Notes: generated from the sequence alone by a model not told the origin. A stretch of DNA of 64,000 bases from Hyphomicrobiales bacterium (GCA_900473795.1 UCMT01000007.1:62001-126000); one strand, 5' to 3'. Shown: positions 1-8,713, numbered from the stretch's first letter. Numbers and translations are program-made.

Positions 1-284
1 GGAGGGGTGTTATCGATGACCTTCTGATCGGTCGGTGTGACCACCGCCTTCGTATCGGTCGTCGTCGTTTGCTTCGTGGCCGTGGTGGCGTCGTTGTCGA
101 CAGCCTCTCCATACATGCCCGCGATAGCCCAGGCGACGATGGCGAGAATGAGACCGCCTATCAGAACCATCAGTACTGGTCGCCCAAGCAATCCCTGCCG
201 TGCCTGCACCGGCGTAGCCTCCACCACCTTTTGCGTATCCGTGGTCGAAACCGTATCGCCGCGTTCGTCCTTATAGGTGCTCAT
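1..284 (-). CDS. Small single-pass membrane protein, 3' end cut by window edge
   Basis: The reading frame opens at an ATG on the complement of 282-284 and stays open to the left edge, giving at least 94 residues. A GAGGAA ribosome site lies about 7 bases upstream. The first 34 residues are polar (starting MSTYKDERGDTVSTT). One hydrophobic segment follows (about residues 36-58, VLMVLIGGLILAIVAWAIAG), and then a Thr/Asp-rich tail that is probably periplasmic. I know of no function; similar small one-helix proteins are common in rhizobia. The opposite-strand frames here look like shadows of this gene. It is incomplete, so its true length and downstream partner are unknown. Confidence 0.65.
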   Translation of the reverse strand, partial: MSTYKDERGDTVSTTDTQKVVEATPVQARQGLLGRPVLMVLIGGLILAIVAWAIAGMYGEAVDNDATTATKQTTTTDTKAVVTPTDQKVIDNTP

Positions 285-418
285 GGAATATTCCTCGTGG
301 TCACCTCCCGTAACCACCGGCGCGCTTGAATGTTCCGCCACCTTCAGTAGCGGAGTGCGATATTCGCCGGATCTCGTCGAGACAATCCTCAAACTGGGCG
401 ATAGCCTGCGAATTCAGG

Positions 419-481
419 ATGAGCCGCTATGATCTGACCGACTTTGAATGGCGCGTAATTGCGCCGCTCCTACCGATGAAA
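419..481 (+). pseudogene. N-terminal scrap of an IS5-family (DUF4096-type) transposase
   Basis: Twenty-one codons starting at the ATG at 419 read MSRYDLTDFEWRVIAPLLP, the characteristic beginning of IS5-family transposases with a DUF4096 N-terminal domain. After about position 481 the similarity stops and the DNA becomes the 3' end of the opposite-strand histidine phosphatase gene. No DDE catalytic part is present nearby, so this is a dead remnant. The region 326-418 may contain the rest of the insertion-sequence end, but I could not define an inverted repeat. Confidence 0.75.
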
Positions 482-1038
482 GCTGCTTCCCCGCCGGAGA
501 GCCTATAGAAACCATTCTGCGGAACAGGTAGCTCCAGCATCTCTCGTCGGGACAGGCCAAGGTATACACCTCTGATCAGGCGACCGGTCAGCCCATGCGA
601 AACCGCAATTGTGGGCGCTGATATTTCCGAAAGCCATGTTCCCACACGCGAACAAGCATCGTCGAACGTCTCGCCGTCCGGAGACCGAAAATACCAGTCG
701 AAGGCATCCGCACCGTTTAAGGCACCTGGATATTCAACGTCTATTTCGTAGTGGGTCATGCCATCCCACGACCCCACCGTCACTTCCATCAAGCGCGGCT
801 CATCTTTTGTAACCAGTGGAACGGACCGAACAATGCGAGCCGCTGTCTCCTTTGTCCGACCAAGGGGGCTGACATGAAATTCGAACTGTTCTTCACGTCC
901 CCGGATCGCGCTAGCCAAAAGATTTCCCGCTTCATCAGCCTGCTCGATCCCACGCGGCGTAAGTTGCGAATCCTTTCGCCCCTGAAATCGGCCCGCCGCG
1001 TTCCAGACAGTTTCGCCATGTCGTAAAAGATAAATCAT
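427..1038 (-). CDS. Histidine phosphatase (phosphoglycerate mutase-like) family protein, altered C-terminus
   Basis: A 203-residue protein of the histidine phosphatase superfamily. The N-terminus has the catalytic RHG motif (LLRHGETVWNAAGRFQG, residues 4-20), whose histidine becomes phosphorylated. The second catalytic histidine is in the SHG of IAVSHGLTGRLIRG (about residue 147), and the acid region is in LMEVTVGSWDG. Members dephosphorylate small phosphate esters in the cytoplasm; the substrate here is unknown. The last 16-18 residues are encoded by the antisense strand of an IS5 transposase remnant, so the native C-terminus has been replaced; the core looks intact. It lies 178 bp downstream of the RNase H gene on the same strand. 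The start is the ATG just before the family motif; no strong ribosome site is visible. Confidence 0.85.
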   Translation of the reverse strand: MIYLLRHGETVWNAAGRFQGRKDSQLTPRGIEQADEAGNLLASAIRGREEQFEFHVSPLGRTKETAARIVRSVPLVTKDEPRLMEVTVGSWDGMTHYEIDVEYPGALNGADAFDWYFRSPDGETFDDACSRVGTWLSEISAPTIAVSHGLTGRLIRGVYLGLSRREMLELPVPQNGFYRLSGGEAAFIGRSGAITRHSKSVRS

Positions 1039-1216
1039 TCTGCATTGTCCAACGCGTCAGCCACCGGCTCATTCCCGATGGAAATGGGCAACTTTGTCAA
1101 TTGAATGTTGCGGTTTGCACAACTTTCAATTACCGCGCATTTGGGACCTCTGCCATGGTCGCGAGGTGGCTCGAAACCGCCGTCCCCTTCCCCAACGAGC
1201 TACCGCCATTCGCAAA

Positions 1217-1720
1217 TCAAGCACGTTCGCCACTCTGGATCGAAAGGCGTCCTCTTTCCGCAAGTTCATCTGCGCGTTCATTGCCTTCAATGCCGAAATG
1301 ACCTTTGCACCAGGCAATGGTCACCAAGGGGTTGGGTGATAATTGAAGATCGATTGCCTTCCAAAGTGCCGAGTTGGCTATAGTTCGGCTGCGGACATTC
1401 GCTTTCGGGACGATTTTCTTCCAGCCGTTGTTCTTCCAGATATGTCGCCAGCTGTTGCAGCCTTTAATTGCGTAGATGGAATCGGACCAGATGACGGCTG
1501 GCTCACCCTTGGCATTGCTATTGATCCATATCGCTGCGTTGAGCAGGGCGATCAATTCCGTTGAATTGTTCGCGGAATTCTGCACGCCTCCGAAGCCGGA
1601 GGCGATTTCCACGGCATCACGGTATGCGACAAATGCCCATCCCCCTCCTCCGGAATTTGGTTCGTAACAACCGTCCGCGAAGACATGAAGGCCGTTTGGC
1701 GTTTCCGGTAACAAGCGCAC
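1217..1720 (-). CDS. Ribonuclease HI-like protein
   Basis: A 167-residue RNase H-fold protein expected to cleave RNA in RNA-DNA hybrids in the cytoplasm. Visible catalytic residues: Asp16 (in FADGCYEPNSGG), Glu55 (NNSTELIALLNA), Asp80 (IWSDSIYAIKG), and a C-terminal GNERADELA motif carrying the fourth acid (about residue 150), preceded by KGH with the loop histidine. Length fits bacterial RNase HI (about 150-165). It starts 22 bp after the MFS gene, so it is probably cotranscribed with the arsR unit. The housekeeping rnhA is usually elsewhere, so this is likely an accessory paralogue; a link with arsenic resistance is not established. Confidence 0.85.
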   Translation of the reverse strand: MRLLPETPNGLHVFADGCYEPNSGGGGWAFVAYRDAVEIASGFGGVQNSANNSTELIALLNAAIWINSNAKGEPAVIWSDSIYAIKGCNSWRHIWKNNGWKKIVPKANVRSRTIANSALWKAIDLQLSPNPLVTIAWCKGHFGIEGNERADELAERGRLSIQSGERA

Positions 1721-1742
1721 CTACCTCCGTGGGCGGGGAATT

Positions 1743-2963
1743 TCAGGCGTTCAGTGGCGACGTAATCACCCCTCGCCTCACGATTAATGGAATCGCCAGG
1801 AACGCCATTGCCCCAACCATACCGATCAAAGCGACGATCCACAAAGAGGGAACGACACCTACTGCGGACAGCGATGCCGACATGGAAACCGGGGCAATTG
1901 CCGACGTGAATTGTTTCGCCGAGGTGCACCAGCCGAGACGCTTGCCGTAGCCTTCGCGGCCGAACAGTTCCAAGGGCAGTGTACCGCCAACAATGCTCGT
2001 CAGACCTGAACCCAGGCCCATGCAGATTGCGAAGACAACCGCCCCAGCAATCCAAGGCGATGTGGGGAGTAGGATCGCCAGGCCGAGGGGGAGAAAGAGC
2101 GTCGCGATTACCGCGAGCCAGGTTTGGGAAAGTCCGCCGCCGAACAGCAAGTTGACGAAACGGCTCGCGACCTGTGACGGTCCAAATAGCGAGGCAATGT
2201 AGATTCCGGATGCGCCAAGACCCAGGGCCAGTGTTAATGGAACCATATGAACCAGGACTGCCGACAAGGCATAACCTTCCATTGCGAAGCCGATCAGCAT
2301 CAGAACGAATATCAACTGCCCCTGGGGCGACGGGGTAGAAGGCGACACAGCGGATGCAAAGGAGTTCATGGGCTGTTCGCCTGCCCCCTTCGAGGATGAT
2401 AGCCTGGCAAGCCAAAGGTGGATCGGGAAACATACGCCAATATTGAGCAGGGCAAATAGGACATAGACCCACCGCCACGACATCCAGTCGTGAAGCCAGG
2501 ATGTAAGCGGCCAGAACAGCGTGGAGGCAAAGCCTGCGATCAGGGTCAGATGAACAATCGATTTCTGCGCTCTTCGTCCGCCGATTTGAACGATGACCAC
2601 GAAGGCTGTGCTGTAAAGCACGGTTGCAGAGACAACCTGCGTCAGGGCGAGAGCCAGACAGAAGGAAATCGGTCCTGGTGCGGCTGCCGTAATAAGGAGG
2701 GCGATTGCGGCACCGGCCGATCCAACCGCCATCAACCGTCCAGCACCAATGAAGTCCGCCCAATGCCCGGCTGTCGGCGCGACCAAACTTCCGGCCAGAA
2801 GTGACCCCGAGAACGCGCCGAAAACCCATTGTTCACTCCATCCAAGTTGCCGGGCAATGTCCGGTACCAGGATGCTGAAAGCATAATAGAGGGTGCCGTA
2901 CCCGATGATCTGGGTAAGGCCGAGTCCCCAAAGAGTTGTAACTGGCAGTTTCCGATCATCCAT
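1743..2963 (-). CDS. MFS transporter in an arsR operon (possible arsenical efflux)
   Basis: A 406-residue membrane protein with about twelve hydrophobic segments and typical major facilitator features (RxR-type cytoplasmic loop, GHWADFIGAGRLM near residue 70). It acts in the inner membrane. It is the third gene of an arsR-flavoprotein-MFS unit, 17 bp downstream of the flavoprotein, which suggests export of an arsenical or a related oxidised product. An MFS arsenite exporter (ArsK) is known from Agrobacterium, but I cannot show that this is its orthologue. Other MFS substrates remain possible. Confidence 0.8.
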   Translation of the reverse strand: MDDRKLPVTTLWGLGLTQIIGYGTLYYAFSILVPDIARQLGWSEQWVFGAFSGSLLAGSLVAPTAGHWADFIGAGRLMAVGSAGAAIALLITAAAPGPISFCLALALTQVVSATVLYSTAFVVIVQIGGRRAQKSIVHLTLIAGFASTLFWPLTSWLHDWMSWRWVYVLFALLNIGVCFPIHLWLARLSSSKGAGEQPMNSFASAVSPSTPSPQGQLIFVLMLIGFAMEGYALSAVLVHMVPLTLALGLGASGIYIASLFGPSQVASRFVNLLFGGGLSQTWLAVIATLFLPLGLAILLPTSPWIAGAVVFAICMGLGSGLTSIVGGTLPLELFGREGYGKRLGWCTSAKQFTSAIAPVSMSASLSAVGVVPSLWIVALIGMVGAMAFLAIPLIVRRGVITSPLNA

Positions 2964-2980
2964 TACTCAGACGCTCTCAG

Positions 2981-4363
2981 TCAGGCGGACCGGGTTCCGC
3001 AGCCGCAGCCAGATTTGCCAACCGACTTTGCCCTGGCGTCGGCGACACAACAGGCATCGACTTCGATAGGGACTGGTCCACCGCAGCACGAAGCCACCGC
3101 CTTGCCACCGAGGTCGACGCTGCAGACACCGGTTTCGGGGAGAAGCAACTGGACGATGCGGGCGGCGATATGATCGCCTGCGATTTCGGCGACGACCGAC
3201 CGCACCTGCTCGTATCCCGTCTTCATCAGGAACGTCGGCGCTCGGCCGTAGGACTTCGAACCGACGATGTAGAAATCCTTCTCCGGATGCTTCAATTCCA
3301 AGATGCCATGAGGCGGCACGGTTCCGCAGGAATGGAAATTTGGATCAATGAGTGGGGCCAGCGCTGGCGGTGCTTCGACGGCTGGGTCCACCTCGATCCT
3401 GAGTTCGCTCAGGAAGGAGAAATCCGGACGAAATCCGGTGGTGACGACGATCTGGTCGATATCCAATTCTGTCTGCTGTGTCCCAACCCTCGCCGTCAGA
3501 TGCACCCTGCCCTCTTGCACGCGGACCTTTTCGGCAGAGAACGAAGTCAGCATCTGCAGGCGACCCTCATCCATGGCCTTCTTCGCCGCGATACCCAGCG
3601 CTCCGCGTTCCGGTAACTCATCGTTCAGGCCGCCACCGAGCAGACGCTCGACGCCGTGGTGCCGCAGTGCCCAGAGGATTTGGGTCTCGGCGTCGATATC
3701 TTGCAGGTCCATGAGAGCGATGGCGACATTGATGGCCGAATGGCCGCTGCCGATCACCAGCGTGCGTTTGCCAAGGAACTCGTTGCGGCGAGTGCCGAGA
3801 ACATCAGGAATGCCATAGGAAATCCGGCTGATCGACGCGATTTCTCCCGGAACGCTAAGGCCGTTAATTCCCATTGGGTTGGGCTGGGTCCATGTTCCCG
3901 AGGCGTCGATCACGGCCCTGACAAGGACGTCATGCTCGCCAGTCTGATCGTTATACCGGACAACAAACGGAGCATTGTCACGATTGCCAGACGAAACCTT
4001 GTCGAGCCCATGGCGGGTGATCGCGGTCACTGTTGCACCCAATTTCAGGTCAGACGCGATCTCCGGCACGGATGCCAGTGGGGTAAGGTATTCTTCGACG
4101 ATCTCGCGGCCGTTCGGCAGATCATCCGGATTAGGGGCTTCCCATCCGTGACGGTCCAGAAGAACGCGTGCCGCATCATCGATGTTGTATTTCCATGGCG
4201 AGAAAACCCTGACATGTCCCCAATCGAGCAGCGCCGCGCCTATCGTCTCGCCACGTTCGAAAACGAGTGGATGAATGTTACGGGAGACAAGGTGGGCGGC
4301 GGCGGCAAGTCCGACAGGTCCCGCGCCAATTACGGCAACTGCGAGTTCCTTGGTGGCAGTCAT
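2981..4363 (-). CDS. ArsO-like FAD/NAD(P)-dependent oxidoreductase with Cys-rich tail
   Basis: A 460-residue flavoprotein monooxygenase/oxidoreductase. An FAD-binding GxGxxG lies at the N-terminus (AVIGAGPVGLAAAAHL, residues 10-25) and a second nucleotide-binding site mid-protein (TLVIGSGHSAINVAIAL). The C-terminal 50 residues hold seven cysteines, in CC pairs (SCCGG, ACCVAD) and a CGCG end, which is unusual and suggests thiol or metalloid chemistry. A ribosome site AAGGAG precedes the ATG. It lies 55 bp after arsR. Related proteins are named ArsO in several arsenic islands, but their reaction is not firmly known. A general role in arsenical oxidation or detoxification is inferred from context and cysteines only. 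Confidence 0.75.
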   Translation of the reverse strand: MTATKELAVAVIGAGPVGLAAAAHLVSRNIHPLVFERGETIGAALLDWGHVRVFSPWKYNIDDAARVLLDRHGWEAPNPDDLPNGREIVEEYLTPLASVPEIASDLKLGATVTAITRHGLDKVSSGNRDNAPFVVRYNDQTGEHDVLVRAVIDASGTWTQPNPMGINGLSVPGEIASISRISYGIPDVLGTRRNEFLGKRTLVIGSGHSAINVAIALMDLQDIDAETQILWALRHHGVERLLGGGLNDELPERGALGIAAKKAMDEGRLQMLTSFSAEKVRVQEGRVHLTARVGTQQTELDIDQIVVTTGFRPDFSFLSELRIEVDPAVEAPPALAPLIDPNFHSCGTVPPHGILELKHPEKDFYIVGSKSYGRAPTFLMKTGYEQVRSVVAEIAGDHIAARIVQLLLPETGVCSVDLGGKAVASCCGGPVPIEVDACCVADARAKSVGKSGCGCGTRSA

Positions 4364-4418
4364 TCTTTTCTCCTTCGGTATTTCCAGAACATTCGAAATT
4401 TGAAGTCAAAAAAGGGGA

Positions 4419-4739
4419 TCAGGCGGCGACCTCTTTCGACTTTGTCCCGCACTTTGCATCCGCGCAGCATTCGTTCACGAGATACCCAACCAAAGCATCC
4501 ATATCGCGGTAGTTCGTGGTGCAGATCAGTGTCGTCGCCTGCCGCTCCTGTACAACGAGTCCAGTATCCACGAGCTTCTTAAGGTGGTGCGACAGTGTTG
4601 ATCCCGGAATGTCCAGTTTTTCCTGCAACTGGCCGACCGGCAAGCCTTCGTCACCAGCACGGACCAGCATCCGGAAAATCCGAAGGCGGGTGACATTGCC
4701 GAGAGCTTCAAGCTGGGATGCTGCTTTTTCGATGATCAT
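4419..4739 (-). CDS. arsR: ArsR/SmtB-family metalloid-responsive repressor
   Basis: A 106-residue winged-helix repressor. The recognition helix region is residues 38-58 (LQEKLDIPGSTLSHHLKKL), typical of ArsR. Cysteines at 73, 91, 92 and 97 (ECCADAKCG) lie outside the classical CxC in the DNA-binding helix and may form the As(III) or metal sensor, as in ArsR proteins with C-terminal thiols. It heads the minus-strand operon with the flavoprotein and MFS genes. An inverted repeat lies about 40 bp upstream of the start, fitting autoregulation: apo-repressor binds, metalloid releases. The inducer is inferred to be arsenite; antimonite or another thiophilic ion cannot be excluded. Confidence 0.85.
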   Translation of the reverse strand: MIIEKAASQLEALGNVTRLRIFRMLVRAGDEGLPVGQLQEKLDIPGSTLSHHLKKLVDTGLVVQERQATTLICTTNYRDMDALVGYLVNECCADAKCGTKSKEVAA

Positions 4740-4778
4740 AGAAATACGCTACCGTCGGCTAGGAAAGCCGTCAAGAGA

Positions 4779-4800
4779 TATTTCGACATCTCTCGAAATA
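4779..4800. promoter_or_regulatory. Candidate ArsR operator
   Basis: A perfect 8-bp inverted repeat, TATTTCGA-N6-TCGAAATA, lies about 40 bp upstream of arsR. Its size and AT-rich arms fit ArsR-family operators. A related sequence (TTCGAAATTTGAA, about 4391-4403) lies in the arsR-flavoprotein gap and could be a second weak site. Confidence 0.6.
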
Positions 4801-4824
4801 ATACCTAGACGGCCGACCCGAGAA

Positions 4825-6456
4825 TCATGGGACTAGTTCGACCTCACTCAAACGCCATTCCTTGGTGAAGAACGGTTCTAGAGGGCTATAGAGTCGAAGC
4901 AGCGTGAACCAACCTTTCTCCGGAACTGTCTGAATCCAGTTACCGCGTTTTACGTCCTTTGGCTGAGTGGGGCCGAAGTAGATCGTTGTTGAGCCGTCCG
5001 CGTCGGCTTCGGCGGCGGGCGATGGATAGCTCTGGCTACCGGCGCGGGGGTACCCCTGCGGCGTCTGGAGCATCGAACGCGACTGGTTGTCGTAGAGTGT
5101 GAACGACCAGAAGGCGGCCGCCGGAATGCCCTTCGGCAGCGTCACTTTATAGGTTTTGCCGCCATCGTAGGGTTTCTTGTCTGCATCGACGAAGCCCATG
5201 AGATACTGCGAGCCGACTTTGGGCGCTCGCATGATCATGCCCGGCGAGTCGAGGGTGTAGCCGTAGTAGAACGCCGTCTTGGAGTTGAGGGTCCGGGCAC
5301 CAGTTGGCGGCAATGGATCGAACAACCCTTCCTTGGTAATCATGGGCGGGGGCGTTTCGAAATTTGCCCCGCCCTCCCAAAGCATGTTGGCCCAACCTGA
5401 ACCGGGATAGTATGCCCAACCTGGTATGTTGCTTGAATCCCAGTTGAGCACTCGCCCGGCAGCATTTCCGACTGCTGCGGCATCGGTGAGTATTTTCTTC
5501 ATCCGTTCGTCTGGCCTGAAGTCTTTACCCTTCACAATGCCGATTGCCGCCAATTGCCCCGCAAGTTCCGGGTTATAGGAATCGGCGGGCTCGTCCTGAA
5601 CATTCGCGTTGATCATCTCGAAGAATGAGTAATCGCTTGGAGGGATCGTATTGAACGCTTTCCCGCTCGCCTCCACGAACTTGGTCACAGGAACCTGCGG
5701 GTTTGCTTCCAGCTTGACCTTGCCTTCAAGCGCCGTCGCTACACTCGTTCCAATGCCTCCGGGTGTGTAGGGATAAATCTTCATCGTCTTCTTGATATTG
5801 TCGACGGTCGGCTTCGGATCGTTGTCGACAAGGTAACCGCGAGATGCATAGATGACCCGGTTCGTCTTCGACCGCGCCACGTAGAAACCACCTTCCGGAA
5901 CCGGACCGTCATAGCCGGGCGGCAAGAGCAGGTATCTTCCGCCTTCGCCACGGTCGGGACCGGGGAACCCGATATCAATAACCCATTGAAACCACATGTC
6001 GTTGATTGTGCCGACACCCATCGGGGGCTGCTCGACGACCATAGGCCCCTTCGTGAGATCAACGATACTGAAGTAATAGACGGTATCGGCGTTGGCCGTG
6101 AGGAACAGCGACTTAGAATCCATCAGCTCGGGATAAATGGTGACCGTATTGTCCTCAGCGCCGATGCCGAGAAGGCCTTTGCGGATCGCATAGGCGGATG
6201 CGCCGCCATAGCTATTGAGGAAGACGTCCAGGCCGCGCGTGAAATCAAGCGTGTCATACACCTTCTTGACAGTTTCAGCGGTGGGAGCGCCATCCTTGAA
6301 CTCAAGCGTACCGATGCGAGACTCTACTTTGTCCGGGGTAACCAGGATGGGGGGGATTTCGCCCGTCGTCTGGCCGAAAGCGATATTCCCACCGTTGAGA
6401 CTGGTTGCGGCGATGAGTATTGCCACAAATGAAAGCTTGCTACTGATCGATGTCAT
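4825..6456 (-). CDS. Exported DUF1254/DUF1214 domain protein
   Basis: A 543-residue protein with a DUF1254 N-terminal half and a DUF1214 C-terminal half (around FWSFTLYDNQSRSM), the usual two-domain layout of this uncharacterised family. I place the start at the ATG at 6456, because GGAGGAG lies 6 bases upstream and the first 28 residues (MTSISSKLSFVAILIAATS...) form a signal peptide; the frame is open further upstream but that part does not look coding. The mature protein should be periplasmic. Its function is unknown. It ends 85 bp from the arsR start, across the operator region, and is transcribed toward that operon, so read-through is possible. Confidence 0.85.
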   Translation of the reverse strand: MTSISSKLSFVAILIAATSLNGGNIAFGQTTGEIPPILVTPDKVESRIGTLEFKDGAPTAETVKKVYDTLDFTRGLDVFLNSYGGASAYAIRKGLLGIGAEDNTVTIYPELMDSKSLFLTANADTVYYFSIVDLTKGPMVVEQPPMGVGTINDMWFQWVIDIGFPGPDRGEGGRYLLLPPGYDGPVPEGGFYVARSKTNRVIYASRGYLVDNDPKPTVDNIKKTMKIYPYTPGGIGTSVATALEGKVKLEANPQVPVTKFVEASGKAFNTIPPSDYSFFEMINANVQDEPADSYNPELAGQLAAIGIVKGKDFRPDERMKKILTDAAAVGNAAGRVLNWDSSNIPGWAYYPGSGWANMLWEGGANFETPPPMITKEGLFDPLPPTGARTLNSKTAFYYGYTLDSPGMIMRAPKVGSQYLMGFVDADKKPYDGGKTYKVTLPKGIPAAAFWSFTLYDNQSRSMLQTPQGYPRAGSQSYPSPAAEADADGSTTIYFGPTQPKDVKRGNWIQTVPEKGWFTLLRLYSPLEPFFTKEWRLSEVELVP

Positions 6457-6754
6457 GCTCTGCTCCTCCAATTTTTTTTGCTTGGGATCAGCGCAGACGG
6501 CACCACATTCCAGGGTGGTCCGGACGCGCACGGCATGTCCTCCGACTGGCGGCAAACTGCCCAGAGGCCAGCATGACAGCAAGTCGAACAACTTCGACTA
6601 TTCTACTATTCCGCGAATTAGCAAGTGCGTTAATGTAGTACGGGTTAAGGATGGCCCTTTTTTAGCCCTTTTTTTAGACTCTGCCAGCTAAGCAAGTCGG
6701 CTTTCGGAGATGGTGGGCGCTCCTCCGTCCGGTTCCGCGCGTTCATCCGCGCGT

Positions 6755-7297
6755 TCACGGATGCTCAATGGCGATCTCTACAAAGCGGGACACGGCCACA
6801 CGGCTTGACAAAAGGGCCTTCCGACCAGCGAACGCCGCGAAGAATCGCGCATGTGCTTCAAACGAGTTCCAATTATTGGTCCTCATCCTGTATTCGGCGA
6901 CCCACTTTAGAAGATCGTCAAAGCTGGTTTTGCTTTCCCCGCCCTGAGCACCCCGTTGCTCGATATTGGCGACGCACTCAGCCTCTGGAAGGTCGATCCA
7001 TACCAATGTCGTCGCTCGGTCGAGGACCATATTCGCCAACTCGCCGTAGACGCCCTCCATGATCCACGTTGACCGCCCCGCCGCAGCCTTGACGATCTCG
7101 TTTCTCGCGGCTTTGGCGCGAGCGACGCCATAGTAGCCGGGCTCCCAATGAATTTCGTCGAGATGGACAACCGGATGCTGAAAGCGCTTAGCAAGGCGAC
7201 GCGCAAGCCACGTTTTGCCTGTGCCGCCGTTGCCCATGATAAGCGTGCGATCAAAGGCAGGGGGCGTTTTGAAGTTTCCATTCTGACCTCCCCGCAT
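6755..7297 (-). CDS. P-loop NTPase, adenylate kinase-like (DNA topology modulation FlaR type)
   Basis: A 180-residue cytoplasmic P-loop protein. The Walker A motif is GNGGTGKTWLARRLA (about residues 22-36), followed by HLDEIHWEPGY and an RxxxxxxW-rich lid region, the pattern of small adenylate kinase-like proteins annotated as topology modulation proteins. A nucleoside or small-molecule kinase activity is plausible; the substrate is unknown. The annotated ATG lacks a clear ribosome site. The ATG at about residue 21 would lie too close to the P-loop, so I keep the longer form. A terminator for the gene behind it lies about 90 bp upstream, so it probably has its own promoter. Confidence 0.7.
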   Translation of the reverse strand: MRGGQNGNFKTPPAFDRTLIMGNGGTGKTWLARRLAKRFQHPVVHLDEIHWEPGYYGVARAKAARNEIVKAAAGRSTWIMEGVYGELANMVLDRATTLVWIDLPEAECVANIEQRGAQGGESKTSFDDLLKWVAEYRMRTNNWNSFEAHARFFAAFAGRKALLSSRVAVSRFVEIAIEHP

Positions 7298-7385
7298 AAT
7301 TGGGCGACTTTTACGAGAGATTTTCGAAGCTCCAAGATCGACCTGGGCTGACGGGAGTTAAGATGGCACGCTACTTCCATAGGCA

Positions 7386-7413
7386 TAAAAAGCCCGGCTG
7401 GTTAGGCCGGGTT
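7386..7413 (-). terminator. Rho-independent terminator of the small gene 7441-7638
   Basis: Read on the minus strand, an 8-bp stem (AACCCGGC / GCCGGGCT, one G-T pair) with a 7-base loop is followed by TTTTTAT. It lies just past the stop codon of the preceding minus-strand gene. Confidence 0.75.
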
Positions 7414-7440
7414 CTCGACTAAAGCAGGCGGTTGGGCCCG

Positions 7441-7638
7441 CTAGTGCGTGGTGCCATCTAAAAGCGCATCGATAAGTTTGATCTGCGAACGAGTGCCGCG
7501 CTTGTACTCGTTGATCAATATCTTCGCTTCTTCAGTCGCGTCCTTGCGTAGAATGCGATGCTGTGTGCACCAAGCGTCAAGAACCGTCTGGAGCATATTG
7601 AGGTCTTTGGGCGGTATAGCGATATCGGATTTCTGCAT
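7441..7638 (-). CDS. Small conserved-looking hypothetical protein
   Basis: A 65-residue soluble protein starting MQKSDIAIPPKDLNMLQ. GGAGG lies 6 bases before this ATG, so I prefer it to longer versions of the frame. The sequence is amphipathic and mostly helical in character (LDAWCTQHRILRKDATEEAKILINEYKRG would form two helices). No known domain is recognised. It is followed by a clean terminator, which supports a real, separately transcribed gene. Confidence 0.6.
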   Translation of the reverse strand: MQKSDIAIPPKDLNMLQTVLDAWCTQHRILRKDATEEAKILINEYKRGTRSQIKLIDALLDGTTH

Positions 7639-7816
7639 CATTTTCCTCCCAGGGATTGACATCTTTTTTGTGGGAAACCGCCTCCTCGCGGCCTCCAGCG
7701 CTTGCAACTTTAGTCGAAAGTAGTAGGCGCACAAGATGAAAATGTGACATTCTGGTTGAGGTACGTACCCGTTTTTCTACCAACGGTGATCGTTTCTCAC
7801 GGACCCGTGGTGACGG

Positions 7817-8713
7817 CTACCTTGATCGTTGTTTGAAGGCTTCAACGAAGGCCGCAAAAGCAGGGGACGGATTGCGCCGACTGGGGTAGTAAAGATGATA
7901 TCCCTGAAAGGTGGGACACCAGTCCGTAAGGACCTCCCGCAGTTGACCGCTTTCCACGTATCGCCCGATAAGGTCTTTGGGCGCATAGGTAAAACCTACG
8001 CCGTCAAGGGCGGCATCAATCGCCGGTCCGATATTGTTCAACGTCAGTTGGCCGTCCACGCGCACGCTGAACTCGCGTCCGTTCTCCGCGAACTCCCAAG
8101 CATATAGTGCGCCAGACGTCGGGAGGCGCAGGTTGACGCAATTATGGTTCATCAAATCCTGCGGGCTCCTCGGTATGGAATGACGCGCGATGTAATCAGG
8201 CGACCCGACCACGGCATAGGAGACATCAGGTCCAATCCGAACGGCCACCATGTCCCGCGCAACTGCTTCACCCAAACGAACGCCAGCGTCAAACTGGCGC
8301 TCGACGATGTTCGTGAAGCCATTGTCGATAATAAGTTCGACGCTGATGTCCGGAAAATCTCGCAGAAACGTTGACAGCTTTGGGCGGAAGACCAGCTCGA
8401 TGGCGTCATCGGGACATACAATACGCACATTGCCGGAGGGCTTGTCGCGTAGCGCCCCGATAGCGCGGATTTCGGCGGCGATGCTCTGGAAAAGAGGTTC
8501 GATGTTGCTCATGAGGCGCTCCCCAGCAGCCGTGGGTGCTACATCCCGTGTCGTGCGGGAGAGGAGACGGACACCGAGCCGTTCCTCAAGCGCTCTGATT
8601 GTGTGACTGAGAGCCGAGCGGGTGACACCCAGCTTTCCCGCAGCACGCGTAAAGCTTCGCTCCCGAGCTACTTCGAGAAACGCTCGCATCTCAGTGAACT
8701 CGTCCCGTCGCAT
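7817..8713 (-). CDS. LysR-family transcriptional regulator
   Basis: A 298-residue LysR regulator. The N-terminal winged helix covers about residues 1-60 (FTRAAGKLGVTRSALSHTIRALEERLG), followed by a substrate-binding domain. An AAGGAG ribosome site precedes the ATG. It is transcribed away from the MFS gene at 8810, with 96 bp between the starts, the usual arrangement in which the LysR protein controls the divergent gene from a shared promoter. The co-inducer is unknown; the targets are probably the MFS-SDR-cyclophilin-like genes. Confidence 0.9.
   Translation of the reverse strand: MRRDEFTEMRAFLEVARERSFTRAAGKLGVTRSALSHTIRALEERLGVRLLSRTTRDVAPTAAGERLMSNIEPLFQSIAAEIRAIGALRDKPSGNVRIVCPDDAIELVFRPKLSTFLRDFPDISVELIIDNGFTNIVERQFDAGVRLGEAVARDMVAVRIGPDVSYAVVGSPDYIARHSIPRSPQDLMNHNCVNLRLPTSGALYAWEFAENGREFSVRVDGQLTLNNIGPAIDAALDGVGFTYAPKDLIGRYVESGQLREVLTDWCPTFQGYHLYYPSRRNPSPAFAAFVEAFKQRSR

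Noticed and set aside
1552-2829. Long minus-strand frame of 425 codons overlapping the MFS and RNase H genes
   Set aside because: It is in another frame of the well-supported MFS gene, is Arg/Cys/Trp rich, and has no domain or start signal.
1743-2963. Naming the MFS gene arsK or arsJ
   Set aside because: No gapdh-like partner for ArsJ is present, and orthology to ArsK cannot be shown without alignment.
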